Made by a program: the position numbers and the translations under genes. This document shows, piece after piece, positions 32,785-41,392 of a DNA stretch of 64,000 nt. Under the pieces are notes generated by a model that was given only the letters and a program-made list of their open reading frames with translations, was not told the DNA's origin and did no database searches. The stretch is from Rhizomicrobium sp. (lineage in GTDB: Bacteria > Pseudomonadota > Alphaproteobacteria > Micropepsales > Micropepsaceae): the NCBI GenBank assembly GCA_037200385.1, contig JBBCGL010000001.1:4851418-4915417 (forward strand), written 5' to 3'. Positions within the stretch are counted from its first letter, which is position 1. Every line of letters begins with the position of its first letter.

Positions 32785-33003
32785 ATGTCCGACACGGCTT
32801 TTTATCCTGCGGCGGAACCGGTTTCGATCCCGGCCATTCCGGTCGGCGAGATCGTCCCTTGGGCGATCCTGGTCGGCTTGCTGCTGCTGCTGGCGATCTA
32901 TTTCGTCGGCGCCGAAGAAGGCGCGACCTCGCTCGTCGGCGGCATGTATGTGCACGAATTCGTGCATGACGCCCGGCATTTGCTCGGCTTCCCCTGCCAC
33001 TAG
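32785..33003 (+). CDS. cbtB: Cobalt transporter subunit CbtB
   Basis: This 72-aa protein has one transmembrane helix (about 24-42, AILVGLLLLLAIYFVG) and the diagnostic histidine-rich C-terminus HEFVHDARHLLGFPCH, a likely cobalt-binding tail. CbtA/CbtB are predicted cobalt transporters found almost always under cobalamin riboswitches. I chose the ATG at 32785, preceded by AGGAGG at a good spacing. The next gene, cbtA, starts 12 bases downstream. Confidence 0.94.
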   Translation: MSDTAFYPAAEPVSIPAIPVGEIVPWAILVGLLLLLAIYFVGAEEGATSLVGGMYVHEFVHDARHLLGFPCH

Positions 33004-33015
33004 ACAGGTCGAACC

Positions 33016-33738
33016 ATGGTTGGCGCGCTCCTGCTGCGGGGCATGCTGGTCGGTCTGTTCGCAGGCCTCCTGGCGTTCGGGTTCGCGAAGGCATTCGGTG
33101 AACCGCAAGTCGATGTCGCCATCGGCTTCGAATCACACATGGCCCAGACGCGCGGCGAAGCGCCGGAACCGGTTCTCATCACCCGCGAGGTCCAAAGCAC
33201 TTGGGGCCTCTTCGCCGGCGTGATCGTCTTCGGTACAGCCTTGGGTGGCTTGTTCGCATTGGTCTTCGCATTTCTCCTCGGCCGTATGGGCGCTTTCGGT
33301 CCGCGCACCTTGGCGGCGTTGCTCGCCTTGGCGGCGTTCCTGGCGCTGGTCGTGTTTCCCGATCTCAAATATCCGGCCAATCCTCCCGCCATCGGCAATC
33401 CCGACACGATCGGCCACAGGACGGCGCTCTATTTCGGCTTTCTCGTGATATCGATAGCCGCGACGTCTTTTTCCGTCTTCGTCGCGCGCAAGCTGTCGCG
33501 GACGCTTGGCGCATGGAACGGCGGCATCGCCGGCGGTGCGGTGCTGGTGGCAGCGCTCGCTCTCGCGATGATCCTTCTTCCGGACGTCAACGAAGTGCCG
33601 ACCGGCTTTCCGGCGGCCACGTTATGGCGCTTCCGGGTCGCGGCTCTCGGCTTGCAGGCCGTGATCTGGCTGTCGATCGGCCTGGGCTTCGGCTGGCTGA
33701 CCGAGCAGCAGGCCGGGCGGCGGATCGGAAGGCTCTGA
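33016..33738 (+). CDS. cbtA: Cobalt transporter subunit CbtA
   Basis: This 240-aa membrane protein has about five transmembrane helices and the CbtA features RGMLVGLFAGLLAFGFAK at the N-terminus and the conserved FPDLKYPANPPAIGNPDTI loop near residues 115-135. It works with CbtB in predicted cobalt uptake. The pair is transcribed downstream of a compact cobalamin riboswitch and possibly also from the receptor-PepSY unit upstream. Confidence 0.94.
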   Translation: MVGALLLRGMLVGLFAGLLAFGFAKAFGEPQVDVAIGFESHMAQTRGEAPEPVLITREVQSTWGLFAGVIVFGTALGGLFALVFAFLLGRMGAFGPRTLAALLALAAFLALVVFPDLKYPANPPAIGNPDTIGHRTALYFGFLVISIAATSFSVFVARKLSRTLGAWNGGIAGGAVLVAALALAMILLPDVNEVPTGFPAATLWRFRVAALGLQAVIWLSIGLGFGWLTEQQAGRRIGRL

Positions 33739-33818
33739 TTCCGTCTGCGTCGTTGTGGCAAAGAGTCCCTGGCGGAGATGCGGAAGCCCGCAGCGGGCAA
33801 TAACTGTTGGAGCAAACG

Positions 33819-34214
33819 ATGCCCATACCTGCCACCGTCGGCGCCTTTGCCATCGTACCGTGCAACGATCTGCCCGGTGCCCTCCCGTTCTGGGAGCGCC
33901 TGGGGTTCGCCCGCACGGGCGGCGATGGCAACTACTATATTTTGACCGGCTGGGATTGCGAAGTGCATCTTACGCAAGCGGGAACCGGCCCCTGGAGCGT
34001 CCCTGAGACCAACCCGTTCGGCGTTTTCATCCGCACGCCCGACGTGGACGCCATCGCTGCACGGGTCGACGACCTGATCATCCGCCCCGGCGGAATACTG
34101 CGTCACCGCGAGTGGGGCATCTACGAATGCGGGATCGCAGGCCCGGACGGTCTCCTGGTTCGCATCGGCTGGCCCTCTGCCTTGATCGGGAAGGATGATG
34201 GCCTCGGAGATTGA
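33819..34214 (+). CDS. VOC (glyoxalase/bleomycin-resistance) family protein
   Basis: This 131-aa single-domain vicinal-oxygen-chelate protein resembles bleomycin-resistance and glyoxalase-like proteins (IVPCNDLPGALPFWERLGF at the N-terminus, GPDGLLVRIGWP at the C-terminus). I chose the ATG at 33819, preceded by GGAG; an upstream TTG at 33807 is weaker. It is convergent with cobO and has no obvious functional link to cobalamin. The substrate is unknown. Confidence 0.8.
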   Translation: MPIPATVGAFAIVPCNDLPGALPFWERLGFARTGGDGNYYILTGWDCEVHLTQAGTGPWSVPETNPFGVFIRTPDVDAIAARVDDLIIRPGGILRHREWGIYECGIAGPDGLLVRIGWPSALIGKDDGLGD

Positions 34215-34224
34215 TGCTCTTGCG

Positions 34225-34842
34225 CTAGAACTCTATGCCTTCCTGCGCCTTCACGCCGCTCTTGAACGGGTGCTTGAGCAGAGTCATCTCGGTCACGAGA
34301 TCGGCGATCTCGATGAGCTCGTCCTTCGCGTTCCGGCCGGTAATGATGACATGCTTGTCGATGGGCTTGTTTTTCAGCGTCGCAACCACATCGTCCAACG
34401 GCACGTAGTCGTAGCGGAGCGCGATATTGAGTTCGTCGCATAGGACCATCTTGTAGGCCGGGTCGGCGATATAGGATTTCGCCATGTCCCAGGCGAGGCG
34501 CGCCATCTCGATGTCACGTGCCTTGTCCTGCGTATCCCAGGTGAAGCCTTCGCCCATGGCGCGCATCGTCACCTGGTCCGGGAAGGCGTCGAACACGACC
34601 TTCTCGCCGGTGGCCCAGGCGCCCTTGATGAACTGGATGATCGCGATGCGCTGCCCGTGCCCGATGGCGCGGCAGACCATGCCCATCGCGGCCGTCGTCT
34701 TGCCCTTGCCCTTGCCGGTGTGGACGATCACCAGGCCTTTTTCGACCGTCTTGGTCGCCATGATCTTGTCGCGCGCCGCCTTGTGCTTGCGCATCTTCTC
34801 GTTGTGGCGTTCCACGTCCGCGTCGCGGGTATCTTCGGTCAT
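34225..34842 (-). CDS. cobO: Corrinoid adenosyltransferase (CobO/CobA type)
   Basis: This 205-aa ATP:cob(I)alamin adenosyltransferase forms the cobalt-carbon bond of adenosylcobalamin. The P-loop GKGKGKTT near residues 43-50 and the conserved VVATLKNKP and VIITGRNA segments are typical of the CobO/BtuR family. It is the last gene of the phosphatase-cobW-cobN-cobO unit and overlaps cobN by 4 bases. Confidence 0.95.
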   Translation of the reverse strand: MTEDTRDADVERHNEKMRKHKAARDKIMATKTVEKGLVIVHTGKGKGKTTAAMGMVCRAIGHGQRIAIIQFIKGAWATGEKVVFDAFPDQVTMRAMGEGFTWDTQDKARDIEMARLAWDMAKSYIADPAYKMVLCDELNIALRYDYVPLDDVVATLKNKPIDKHVIITGRNAKDELIEIADLVTEMTLLKHPFKSGVKAQEGIEF

Positions 34843-37800
34843 GATCTAGCTCCGGCAATGAGGCGTTCGAGGTGCTCGCGAATGGTGTTGCGCCTTGGCT
34901 TCCACAGGCCGCGATCCAGCGCTTCCAGGAACCGTTCGGCCAATTCGCGAAGCGCCGCGGGATTGTTCTCGCGCATGAAGGCCTCGACGGAAGTGTCGTC
35001 GACATAGGCCGCGAACAGCAGGTCGAAGTGGTGGTCCCGCACCGCATTCGTCGTCGCCGAGAACGCGAACAGATAATCGACAGTGGCGGCGATCTCGAAT
35101 GCACCCTTGTAACCGTGCCGCATGACGCCCGCGATCCATTTGGGATTGGCCGCGCGGCCCCGGACGATGCGCGCCAGCTCGTCCTCCAGCGTGCGCACGC
35201 GCGGGGTGTCGGGCCGCGAATGATCGTTATGGTAGATCGTCGGCTCATGACCCTTGAGATGGGCTACGGCGTTCGCGATGCCGCCTTCGAATTGATAGTA
35301 GTCGTCCGAGTCCAGCAGGTCGTGCTCGCGGTTATCCTGGTTCTGGACCACGGCATCGATCCGCGTCAGCCGCTCGCGCAGCAGCGTGTGATCGGCTTCA
35401 CCGTCGCTGGCCGAGCCGTAGCTGTACCCGCCCCAGCTCAGATAGGCTTCGGCCAGGTCGCCCTTCGTTTTCCAGAGCCGCTCGTCGATCATGGCTTGGA
35501 GGCCCGCGCCGTAAGCGCCGGGCTTCGAGCCGAAGATGCGCGCGCCCGCGCGCCGTGCGGCGTCCGACTCGGCCAGGCCGGCCGCACGCAGCCGCGCCGC
35601 GTCCTCGCGGAAGCGCAGGGCGAGCGGATTGTCCTCATCGGACTCGTCGAGCGCCATGACGGCGCGCACCGCAGAGTCGAACAGATCGATCTGGCTGGGA
35701 AAGGCGTCGCGGAAAAAGCCCGATATGCGGAACGTGACGTCCACGCGCGGCCGTCCCAGCTTGGCCGGCGGCAACACCTCGAAGCCCGTTACGCGCCCGG
35801 CCGTCGAATCCCAGCTCGGCCGGACGCCGATCAATGCCAGTGCTTGCGCGATGTCGTCGCCGCCGGTGCGCATGTTCGAAGTCCCCCAGGCGGAGATCGC
35901 CATTGCGAGCGGAAACTCGCCGTGGCGCTGCCGGTAGTCCTCGACCAGCAACTGCGCAGACTGCCAGCCGAGCTGCCAAGCGGTCTGTGTCGGCACGGCG
36001 CGCGGATCGAGCGAATAGAAATTCCGCCCTGTCGGAAGGACGTCCGGCCGTCCCCGCGTCGGCGCACCCGATGGGCCGGGCGCGACAAACCGTCCACCCA
36101 GCCCGCGTTCGAGCGCGCGCAACTCGTTGGCGCCACAGCTCAGAAGGTCGGGTCTGAGCTCGGCTTCGACATAGGCGAGAACCGCGCGCGTTGCGGCCCA
36201 GCTCTTGGGCGGTTCGAGGCCTCCGACGAATTGCTGCGCCATGCGCTCGAGCCGCTCGACGGTATCGCCGTTGGTGCGCCACGTATCGTCGGATACCGTC
36301 GTCAGGGCCGTCGGTTTCGCTCCCGTCCACGGCTCGCCCATCTTGCAAGCCAGGGGATCGAAGGCACCAAGAGCGAGATCGCTGGCGAGCGCTTGCAGGA
36401 TCGAGGCGTCGCGCCCTTTTTCCGAACCGCGGCGAACGCGGACCAGGGCGACCAGCAGATCGGTCAATTGCCGGTCGCGCGGTGCTTCGCCGAAGATGTG
36501 CAAGCCATCGCGGATTTGCAGCTCCTTCAGTTCGCACAGATAATTGTCGAGCGCCGCGATGGACAGGTCTTCGTCGGTGGGGTCGGTGATGCCGCAATCC
36601 TTGTCGAGCCCCGATGTCACGGCCAGATCGAGAATGCGGCGCTTGAGATTCGGCAGCCGCCGCGCGTCGAGGCTGGCTGCTTCGTAATACTCGTCGACGA
36701 GCACTTCGAGATCTCGCAGCGGTCCGTAGCTCTCCGCTCGCGTGAGCGGTGGCGTCAGGTGATCGATAATCACCGCGCTGGCGCGGCGCTTGGCCTGCGT
36801 TCCCTCGCCCGGGTCGTTGACGATGAAGGGATAGAGATGGGGCAGAGGCCCCAGCGCGACTTCCGGAAAGCAATCCCGCGAAAGCGCAACGGACTTTCCG
36901 GGCAACCATTCCAGATTGCCATGCTTGCCCATGTGCACGACGGCATGCGCGTCGAAATCGCGCCGCAGCCACGCATAGAAGGCGAGGTAGTTGTGCGGCG
37001 GGACGAGCGCGGGATCGTGATAGGAGCCCAACGGATCGATGTTGTAGCCGCGCGCCGGCTGCACGGCGAGCGCGACGGACCCGAACAGCATGATCGACAG
37101 TCGGAAATCCAGGTCGCCGTCTGCCGCGGCAATGAAGGGATCGTCTTGCGGCGCTCCCCAGCGTGTCGTGACCGCGTCCCGGACGGACTGCGGCAGTGTC
37201 GCGAAAAACCGTTCGTAGTCGGCCAGCGGATAGGCGACGCCGCCTGCGCGCCTTTCGCGGCCTTGCAGTGCATTGGTGGGTCCCTGGGCAACCAGGTTCA
37301 TCAAAGCCTGCGCATCGGCCGGCAACGCGCCGACGGCATAGCCCGCCGCGCGCAAGCTCTTCAGCACCCCGATCGCACTCGCCGGCGTGTCGAGGCCGAC
37401 GCCGTTGCCCAGGCGTCCGTCGCGGTTGGGATAATTGGCAAGCACGATGGCCACGCGCCGGTCTTCCGGCCTCGCTTTGCGCAACCGGCACCACGCCTCG
37501 GCCTGCGCGGCGACGAAGGCGATCCTGTCGGGAACCGGGTCGTGCGTCACGATAGGGCATTGGGTGAGCGCGTCGAATGAGGCTTCCGCCTTGAACGCGA
37601 CGGCACGGCTTAAGATCCGCCCGTCAACCTCGGGCAGCGCGACGTTCATCGCCACGTCGCGCGCCGGCAGACCTCTCGCAGACTCATGCCACCGTTCCGC
37701 GCTCGTGCTGGCGAACACCACCTGAAGGACGGGGCAGTCGGCCGCCTCCAGGACCGAGGGCGTCCGGTCTTCACCGGGAATGGATGTCGCGAAGGACGTG

Positions 37801-38600
37801 CAGTTCAGGATCACGTCGGGCGCGGTCCGTGCCAGAAGCTCGTGCACGACCGAAACGGATAGGGGATCCTTCAGGCTCTGCACGTAGATCGGCAGCGGCG
37901 ACATACCCTTGGCGGCAAGCGCCGCGATCAGGGCGTCGACCGGCGCCAGCGCGCCGGACTGCTGCAAGGCGCGATAGAACAGGATCGGCGCGACGGGGCC
38001 GTGTTCGGGCCAATGCGCCTGGATCTCTTCGAGGGTCGGATCCGAAAGCCCGGGCCAATAGAGGCCGGCATTGGGCACGAGACGCGGCGCGCGAATGTCG
38101 GGATCGGGCTCGCGTCCAATCAGCTCCGCCGCATATCGCAGGAATTGTCCGGCGTTCCCGATGCCGCCAAAGGCGAGATAGGACCAGATCGTTTGGAATT
38201 GCTCGTCCGTCACCGTCGAGGCGCGCCGCAGTTCGGGATCTGGCTTGTCGTCGCCCGGCACGATGATAAAGGGAATCGCGTTCGCGCGGCAGGCGGCCTC
38301 GACTTCGGCGAGCCCATAGCGCCAATAGCCCGAGCCGCCCAGCAGCCGGATCACCACCAGTTTCGCATTGGCGACCACCTGCTCGACATACAGATCGACC
38401 GAAAGCGGATGCTGCAGCCGCAGGAAATTGGCCAGCCTCAGGCTCGGCGCTTCCGGGGGTAGCGAGGCGCGCGCCTGTGCCAGGCACGACAGCTCCGTAT
38501 CCGCAGCGGTCAGCAACACGATGTCGCCGGGCGCTTGGCCGAGGTCGACGGCTTCCGAGCCGTCGTCGATCGTCCCGGCCTGTGTTGCCAGAAGATGCAT
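34839..38600 (-). CDS. cobN: Cobaltochelatase subunit CobN
   Basis: This 1253-aa large subunit of the aerobic cobaltochelatase inserts cobalt into hydrogenobyrinic a,c-diamide with CobS and CobT-type AAA partners. Family segments are spread along the protein, for example HMGKHGNLEWLPGK, the YAAYVDDTSVEAFM-like region and the C-terminal RHGYKGAFEIAATVDYLF. I chose the ATG at 38600, which overlaps the cobW stop by one base; a longer in-frame extension would run through cobW. The length is normal for CobN. The chelatase AAA subunit genes are not in the window. Confidence 0.95.
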   Translation of the reverse strand: MHLLATQAGTIDDGSEAVDLGQAPGDIVLLTAADTELSCLAQARASLPPEAPSLRLANFLRLQHPLSVDLYVEQVVANAKLVVIRLLGGSGYWRYGLAEVEAACRANAIPFIIVPGDDKPDPELRRASTVTDEQFQTIWSYLAFGGIGNAGQFLRYAAELIGREPDPDIRAPRLVPNAGLYWPGLSDPTLEEIQAHWPEHGPVAPILFYRALQQSGALAPVDALIAALAAKGMSPLPIYVQSLKDPLSVSVVHELLARTAPDVILNCTSFATSIPGEDRTPSVLEAADCPVLQVVFASTSAERWHESARGLPARDVAMNVALPEVDGRILSRAVAFKAEASFDALTQCPIVTHDPVPDRIAFVAAQAEAWCRLRKARPEDRRVAIVLANYPNRDGRLGNGVGLDTPASAIGVLKSLRAAGYAVGALPADAQALMNLVAQGPTNALQGRERRAGGVAYPLADYERFFATLPQSVRDAVTTRWGAPQDDPFIAAADGDLDFRLSIMLFGSVALAVQPARGYNIDPLGSYHDPALVPPHNYLAFYAWLRRDFDAHAVVHMGKHGNLEWLPGKSVALSRDCFPEVALGPLPHLYPFIVNDPGEGTQAKRRASAVIIDHLTPPLTRAESYGPLRDLEVLVDEYYEAASLDARRLPNLKRRILDLAVTSGLDKDCGITDPTDEDLSIAALDNYLCELKELQIRDGLHIFGEAPRDRQLTDLLVALVRVRRGSEKGRDASILQALASDLALGAFDPLACKMGEPWTGAKPTALTTVSDDTWRTNGDTVERLERMAQQFVGGLEPPKSWAATRAVLAYVEAELRPDLLSCGANELRALERGLGGRFVAPGPSGAPTRGRPDVLPTGRNFYSLDPRAVPTQTAWQLGWQSAQLLVEDYRQRHGEFPLAMAISAWGTSNMRTGGDDIAQALALIGVRPSWDSTAGRVTGFEVLPPAKLGRPRVDVTFRISGFFRDAFPSQIDLFDSAVRAVMALDESDEDNPLALRFREDAARLRAAGLAESDAARRAGARIFGSKPGAYGAGLQAMIDERLWKTKGDLAEAYLSWGGYSYGSASDGEADHTLLRERLTRIDAVVQNQDNREHDLLDSDDYYQFEGGIANAVAHLKGHEPTIYHNDHSRPDTPRVRTLEDELARIVRGRAANPKWIAGVMRHGYKGAFEIAATVDYLFAFSATTNAVRDHHFDLLFAAYVDDTSVEAFMRENNPAALRELAERFLEALDRGLWKPRRNTIREHLERLIAGARS

Positions 38601-39658
38601 CAGCCGATCGCGGCGGTAAGCTCGTCGGCGATGGCCGTTTGCGCCAGGCCTTTTTCGCCGATCACGACCAGCTGGGTGTAGCGGGTCTCGCCCGCGGTCC
38701 AGGCGCGGTCGAAATAGTGCTCGATCCGCGGGCCGACGGCCTGGATCACCAGGCGCATGGGCTTGCCGGCGACGGCCGCGAAGCCCTTCAGGCGCAGGAT
38801 GTCGTGCAGTTTCATGGTCTGCTTGATGCCGGCGATCAGGGCATCGACGTTGCGCAGCTCCGGCCCCTTGAAGACGAAGCTCTCGAAATCGTCGTGGTCG
38901 TGATCGGCCTCGGTGTCGTGATGCGACCAGCGCGCGTCGATGCTGTCCTCGGCGCCCGCATTCACGCCAAGCAGGACCCCGGTATCGACGGCGCCATGCG
39001 CGATGCGGACGAAGCGCACGCCGTCGCGCACCCGGCCCTTGAGGTCCACCTCGATCTCGTCGAGCCTGGCCCCCGTCACGAGATCGGTCTTGGTGAGCAG
39101 CACCAGATCGGCGCATTGCAACTGGTCTTCGAACAGTTCTTCGAGTGGGTTGTCGTGGTCGACCGATGCGTCGTCGGCCCGCTGCTGCGCCACGGCGTCT
39201 TCGTCCATCGCGAACCGCCCCTGGCTCACCGCATCGACGTCGATCAGCGTCACCACGCCGTCGACCGTGACTCGCGTGCGAACCTCGGGCCAGTTGAACG
39301 CCTTCACCAGCGGTTTGGGCAGCGCGAGGCCCGAGGTCTCGATGATGATGTGATCGGGCGGCACGTCGCGATCGAGCAGCTTGGCCATCGTCGGCAGGAA
39401 GTCGTCGGCGACCGTGCAGCAGATGCAGCCATTGGCGAGTTCGACGATGTCGTCCTCGCCGCAGCTTTCGACGCCGCACTCCTTCAATATCTTCCCATCG
39501 ACGCCGACGTCGCCGAATTCGTTGATGATGAGCGCGTAGCGCCGCCCCGAACTGTTCTCGAGCAGATTGCGGATCAGCGTCGTCTTTCCTGCGCCCAGAA
39601 ACCCGGTGATGACGGTGGCCGGGATCTTGCGTGCCGAAAGCTTGCCTGTCTGTGTCAT
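38600..39658 (-). CDS. cobW: CobW GTPase, cobalt metallochaperone
   Basis: This 352-aa COG0523 GTPase is proposed to deliver cobalt in the aerobic cobalamin pathway. It has the P-loop GFLGAGKTT, the metal-binding CxCC motif in NGCICCTV, and LTKTDL for guanine recognition. A histidine/acid-rich stretch (SHHDTEADHDHDD) lies before the C-terminal domain and may bind metal. I chose the ATG at 39658. It is coupled to cobN and 4 bases downstream of the phosphatase gene. Confidence 0.93.
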   Translation of the reverse strand: MTQTGKLSARKIPATVITGFLGAGKTTLIRNLLENSSGRRYALIINEFGDVGVDGKILKECGVESCGEDDIVELANGCICCTVADDFLPTMAKLLDRDVPPDHIIIETSGLALPKPLVKAFNWPEVRTRVTVDGVVTLIDVDAVSQGRFAMDEDAVAQQRADDASVDHDNPLEELFEDQLQCADLVLLTKTDLVTGARLDEIEVDLKGRVRDGVRFVRIAHGAVDTGVLLGVNAGAEDSIDARWSHHDTEADHDHDDFESFVFKGPELRNVDALIAGIKQTMKLHDILRLKGFAAVAGKPMRLVIQAVGPRIEHYFDRAWTAGETRYTQLVVIGEKGLAQTAIADELTAAIG

Positions 39659-39662
39659 GGCG

Positions 39663-40259
39663 CTAGGCCCCTTCAAGGATTCGGTTGGAGGTGAGGATGT
39701 CCCAATCGCCGTCTTGCGACAGCGACAGATGCGTCAAAGACAGCGGCGCTACGGGGAGGGCGAGACCCTCCGCCGGCGAAAGCCCGTGCGCGAGGGTGAG
39801 CGCGGCGCGAATGGCGCCCGCATGCGACACAAGACAGACGTTCTCCGGCCGACCAAGCCGGATCTCGGCGACAAATCGGCTTACGCGCGCGCAAACGTCC
39901 GTGAAGCTCTCGCCGTGCTCCGGGCGCCATGCGGCAAGCGCGTTTGCGTCTTGCGGCAGCTCGACGTCGGCGTAGGGCTTGCCGTCCAGGGAGCCGAAAT
40001 TCTGCTCGGTGATCTCGGCCGACGACACGATGCTGCCGGGCGAGAACCCGGCGCCAACAAGCCGTTCGAGCGTTTGCCGTGCTCGGAGGAGCGGGCTGCT
40101 GAACGTCAGGCAATCCTTTGGCAGCGTGCGCGCGACAGCGCGATATCCGCGCACATTGCCATCGTCGAGCGCGGGATCGCTATGGCCGCAGAAACGGCCA
40201 TGCAGCGTCGCGGGCGCGTGCCGGATCCAAATCCAGTTGATCGTGTGTCCGCCTGCCAT
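39663..40259 (-). CDS. cobC: Histidine phosphatase, probable alpha-ribazole phosphatase
   Basis: This 198-aa phosphoglycerate-mutase-like phosphatase has the canonical catalytic motif WIRHAPA near residue 13 and the closing VSHAGAIRAAL. CobC enzymes remove the phosphate from alpha-ribazole phosphate or adenosylcobalamin phosphate. It is the first gene after a cobalamin riboswitch and is followed 4 bases later by cobW. The position supports CobC, although the family is broad. Confidence 0.82.
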   Translation of the reverse strand: MAGGHTINWIWIRHAPATLHGRFCGHSDPALDDGNVRGYRAVARTLPKDCLTFSSPLLRARQTLERLVGAGFSPGSIVSSAEITEQNFGSLDGKPYADVELPQDANALAAWRPEHGESFTDVCARVSRFVAEIRLGRPENVCLVSHAGAIRAALTLAHGLSPAEGLALPVAPLSLTHLSLSQDGDWDILTSNRILEGA

Positions 40260-40364
40260 ACCGCGCTCTCGCGGGCCGGAGTGCGGATGCGGATTGGGCG
40301 GGCTTCGACGAAGCGGACCACAACCAACTCCCGGGACACCCCGCCCGAACGTCTGTTCAAAGGA

Positions 40365-40515
40365 CCGGCAGGTCTCCTGGCTCGCGGGTCGCTGTCCGTT
40401 GCCGTCTTCCCGATGCAGGGCATCAGTGACGTTTTCGCAAAGAACTCGCCGCTCACAGTTGCGGGGGCAGCCTCGGAATAGCCGGCGACCAGGCCGGCAT
40501 ACCGAATTCCCTCTT
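40365..40515 (-). promoter_or_regulatory. Cobalamin riboswitch upstream of cobC-cobW-cobN-cobO
   Basis: On the minus strand the segment reads GAGGGAATTCGGT, CTGCCCCCGCAACTG, GTCACTGATGCCC, GGGAAGACGG and the B12 box AGCCAGGAGACCTGCC (40367-40382). It lies in the 334-base gap between bluB (ends 40594) and the phosphatase (starts 40259). It should lower expression of the whole chelatase/adenosyltransferase unit when cobalamin is plentiful. Confidence 0.92.
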
Positions 40516-40593
40516 AGCTCTGGATCGCGCCAGAGAACCGGAACTCAAGGCCCCTGTTATTTCGACTCCGGCTCGGAAGGTCAAGCGCTCCGG

Positions 40594-41253
40594 CTATCGC
40601 CTTACGATTGCCGCGCTTGGCAGGCCGCGCCGTTCCCACCCTTCGCGCTCCAACGCCGGCCTATCGTGTTCTTCCTGCGGATACCCGACACAGAGATAGC
40701 CGACAAAAATCCATTGTATGGGCACATCCAGGATCGCCGCCACGCGCGACGGCTCGAGGATCGATACCCAGCCGACACCGACGCCTTCGGCGCGCGCTGC
40801 AAGCCAAAGGGTGTGGATCGCCAAGACCACGGAATATTCGATCGTTTCGGGCATCGTGTATCGTCCGAGACCATGGCCCTGTACGGTGGACCGATCGGCG
40901 AAGACCGCGATATGGCCCGGCGCGTCGTCCAGTCCCGCCAGCTTCAGCCGTGCATAGTCGCCGGCCCTGTCGGCCGATTGCGCGCTCAGCGCCTCGGCGT
41001 TGCATTCCGCGAAGCAGTCCCGGATGGCGCGCCGGCGCGCGGCATCGGCCACCATGACGAACCGCCAAGGCTCGCTAAGGCCCACAGAAGGTGCGCGGCA
41101 TGCCGTCTCGACGAGACGGTCGAGGACATGCTGTTCCAGCGGATCGCACTTGAAGTGGCGCACATCCCGGCGCCACAGGAACAATTCCAGCAATTGCGCC
41201 CGGAACCCCGCGTCGAACGCGGGGCCTTGGTTCATCCGCCCGGGATCGCCCAT
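40594..41253 (-). CDS. bluB: 5,6-dimethylbenzimidazole synthase
   Basis: This protein of about 219 aa is BluB-type. It cannibalises reduced FMN with oxygen to form dimethylbenzimidazole, the cobalamin lower ligand. The nitroreductase-like fold is shown by RRDVRHFKCDPL, RAPSVGLSEPWRFVMV and VGWVSILEP. I chose the ATG at 41253; ATG 41235 is also possible, and an in-frame extension to 41451 looks non-native. It supplies the substrate for CobT. It lies directly upstream of the chelatase-unit riboswitch on the same strand. Confidence 0.92.
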   Translation of the reverse strand: MGDPGRMNQGPAFDAGFRAQLLELFLWRRDVRHFKCDPLEQHVLDRLVETACRAPSVGLSEPWRFVMVADAARRRAIRDCFAECNAEALSAQSADRAGDYARLKLAGLDDAPGHIAVFADRSTVQGHGLGRYTMPETIEYSVVLAIHTLWLAARAEGVGVGWVSILEPSRVAAILDVPIQWIFVGYLCVGYPQEEHDRPALEREGWERRGLPSAAIVRR

Positions 41254-41392
41254 CCGACTGTCCAGTCCCTTGCGCCAATGGCCCTGATTGACCTGCCCGA
41301 ACATCCGGCATGGCCCGGTCCTGCGCAAGCTTCCCGCAAGGGATTTGACCGGGACCGCGGGTCCTTTCCCGGCCAGGCCCGTCGGCATCGGG

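Noticed and set aside
33786-33798. GCCCGC/GCGGGC palindrome after cbtA considered as a terminator
   Set aside because: The 6-bp arms leave essentially no loop and there is no U-run; it is too weak to call.
41254-41392. Possible riboswitch upstream of bluB
   Set aside because: Neither the classical B12 box nor the compact variant can be read on the minus strand in this gap.
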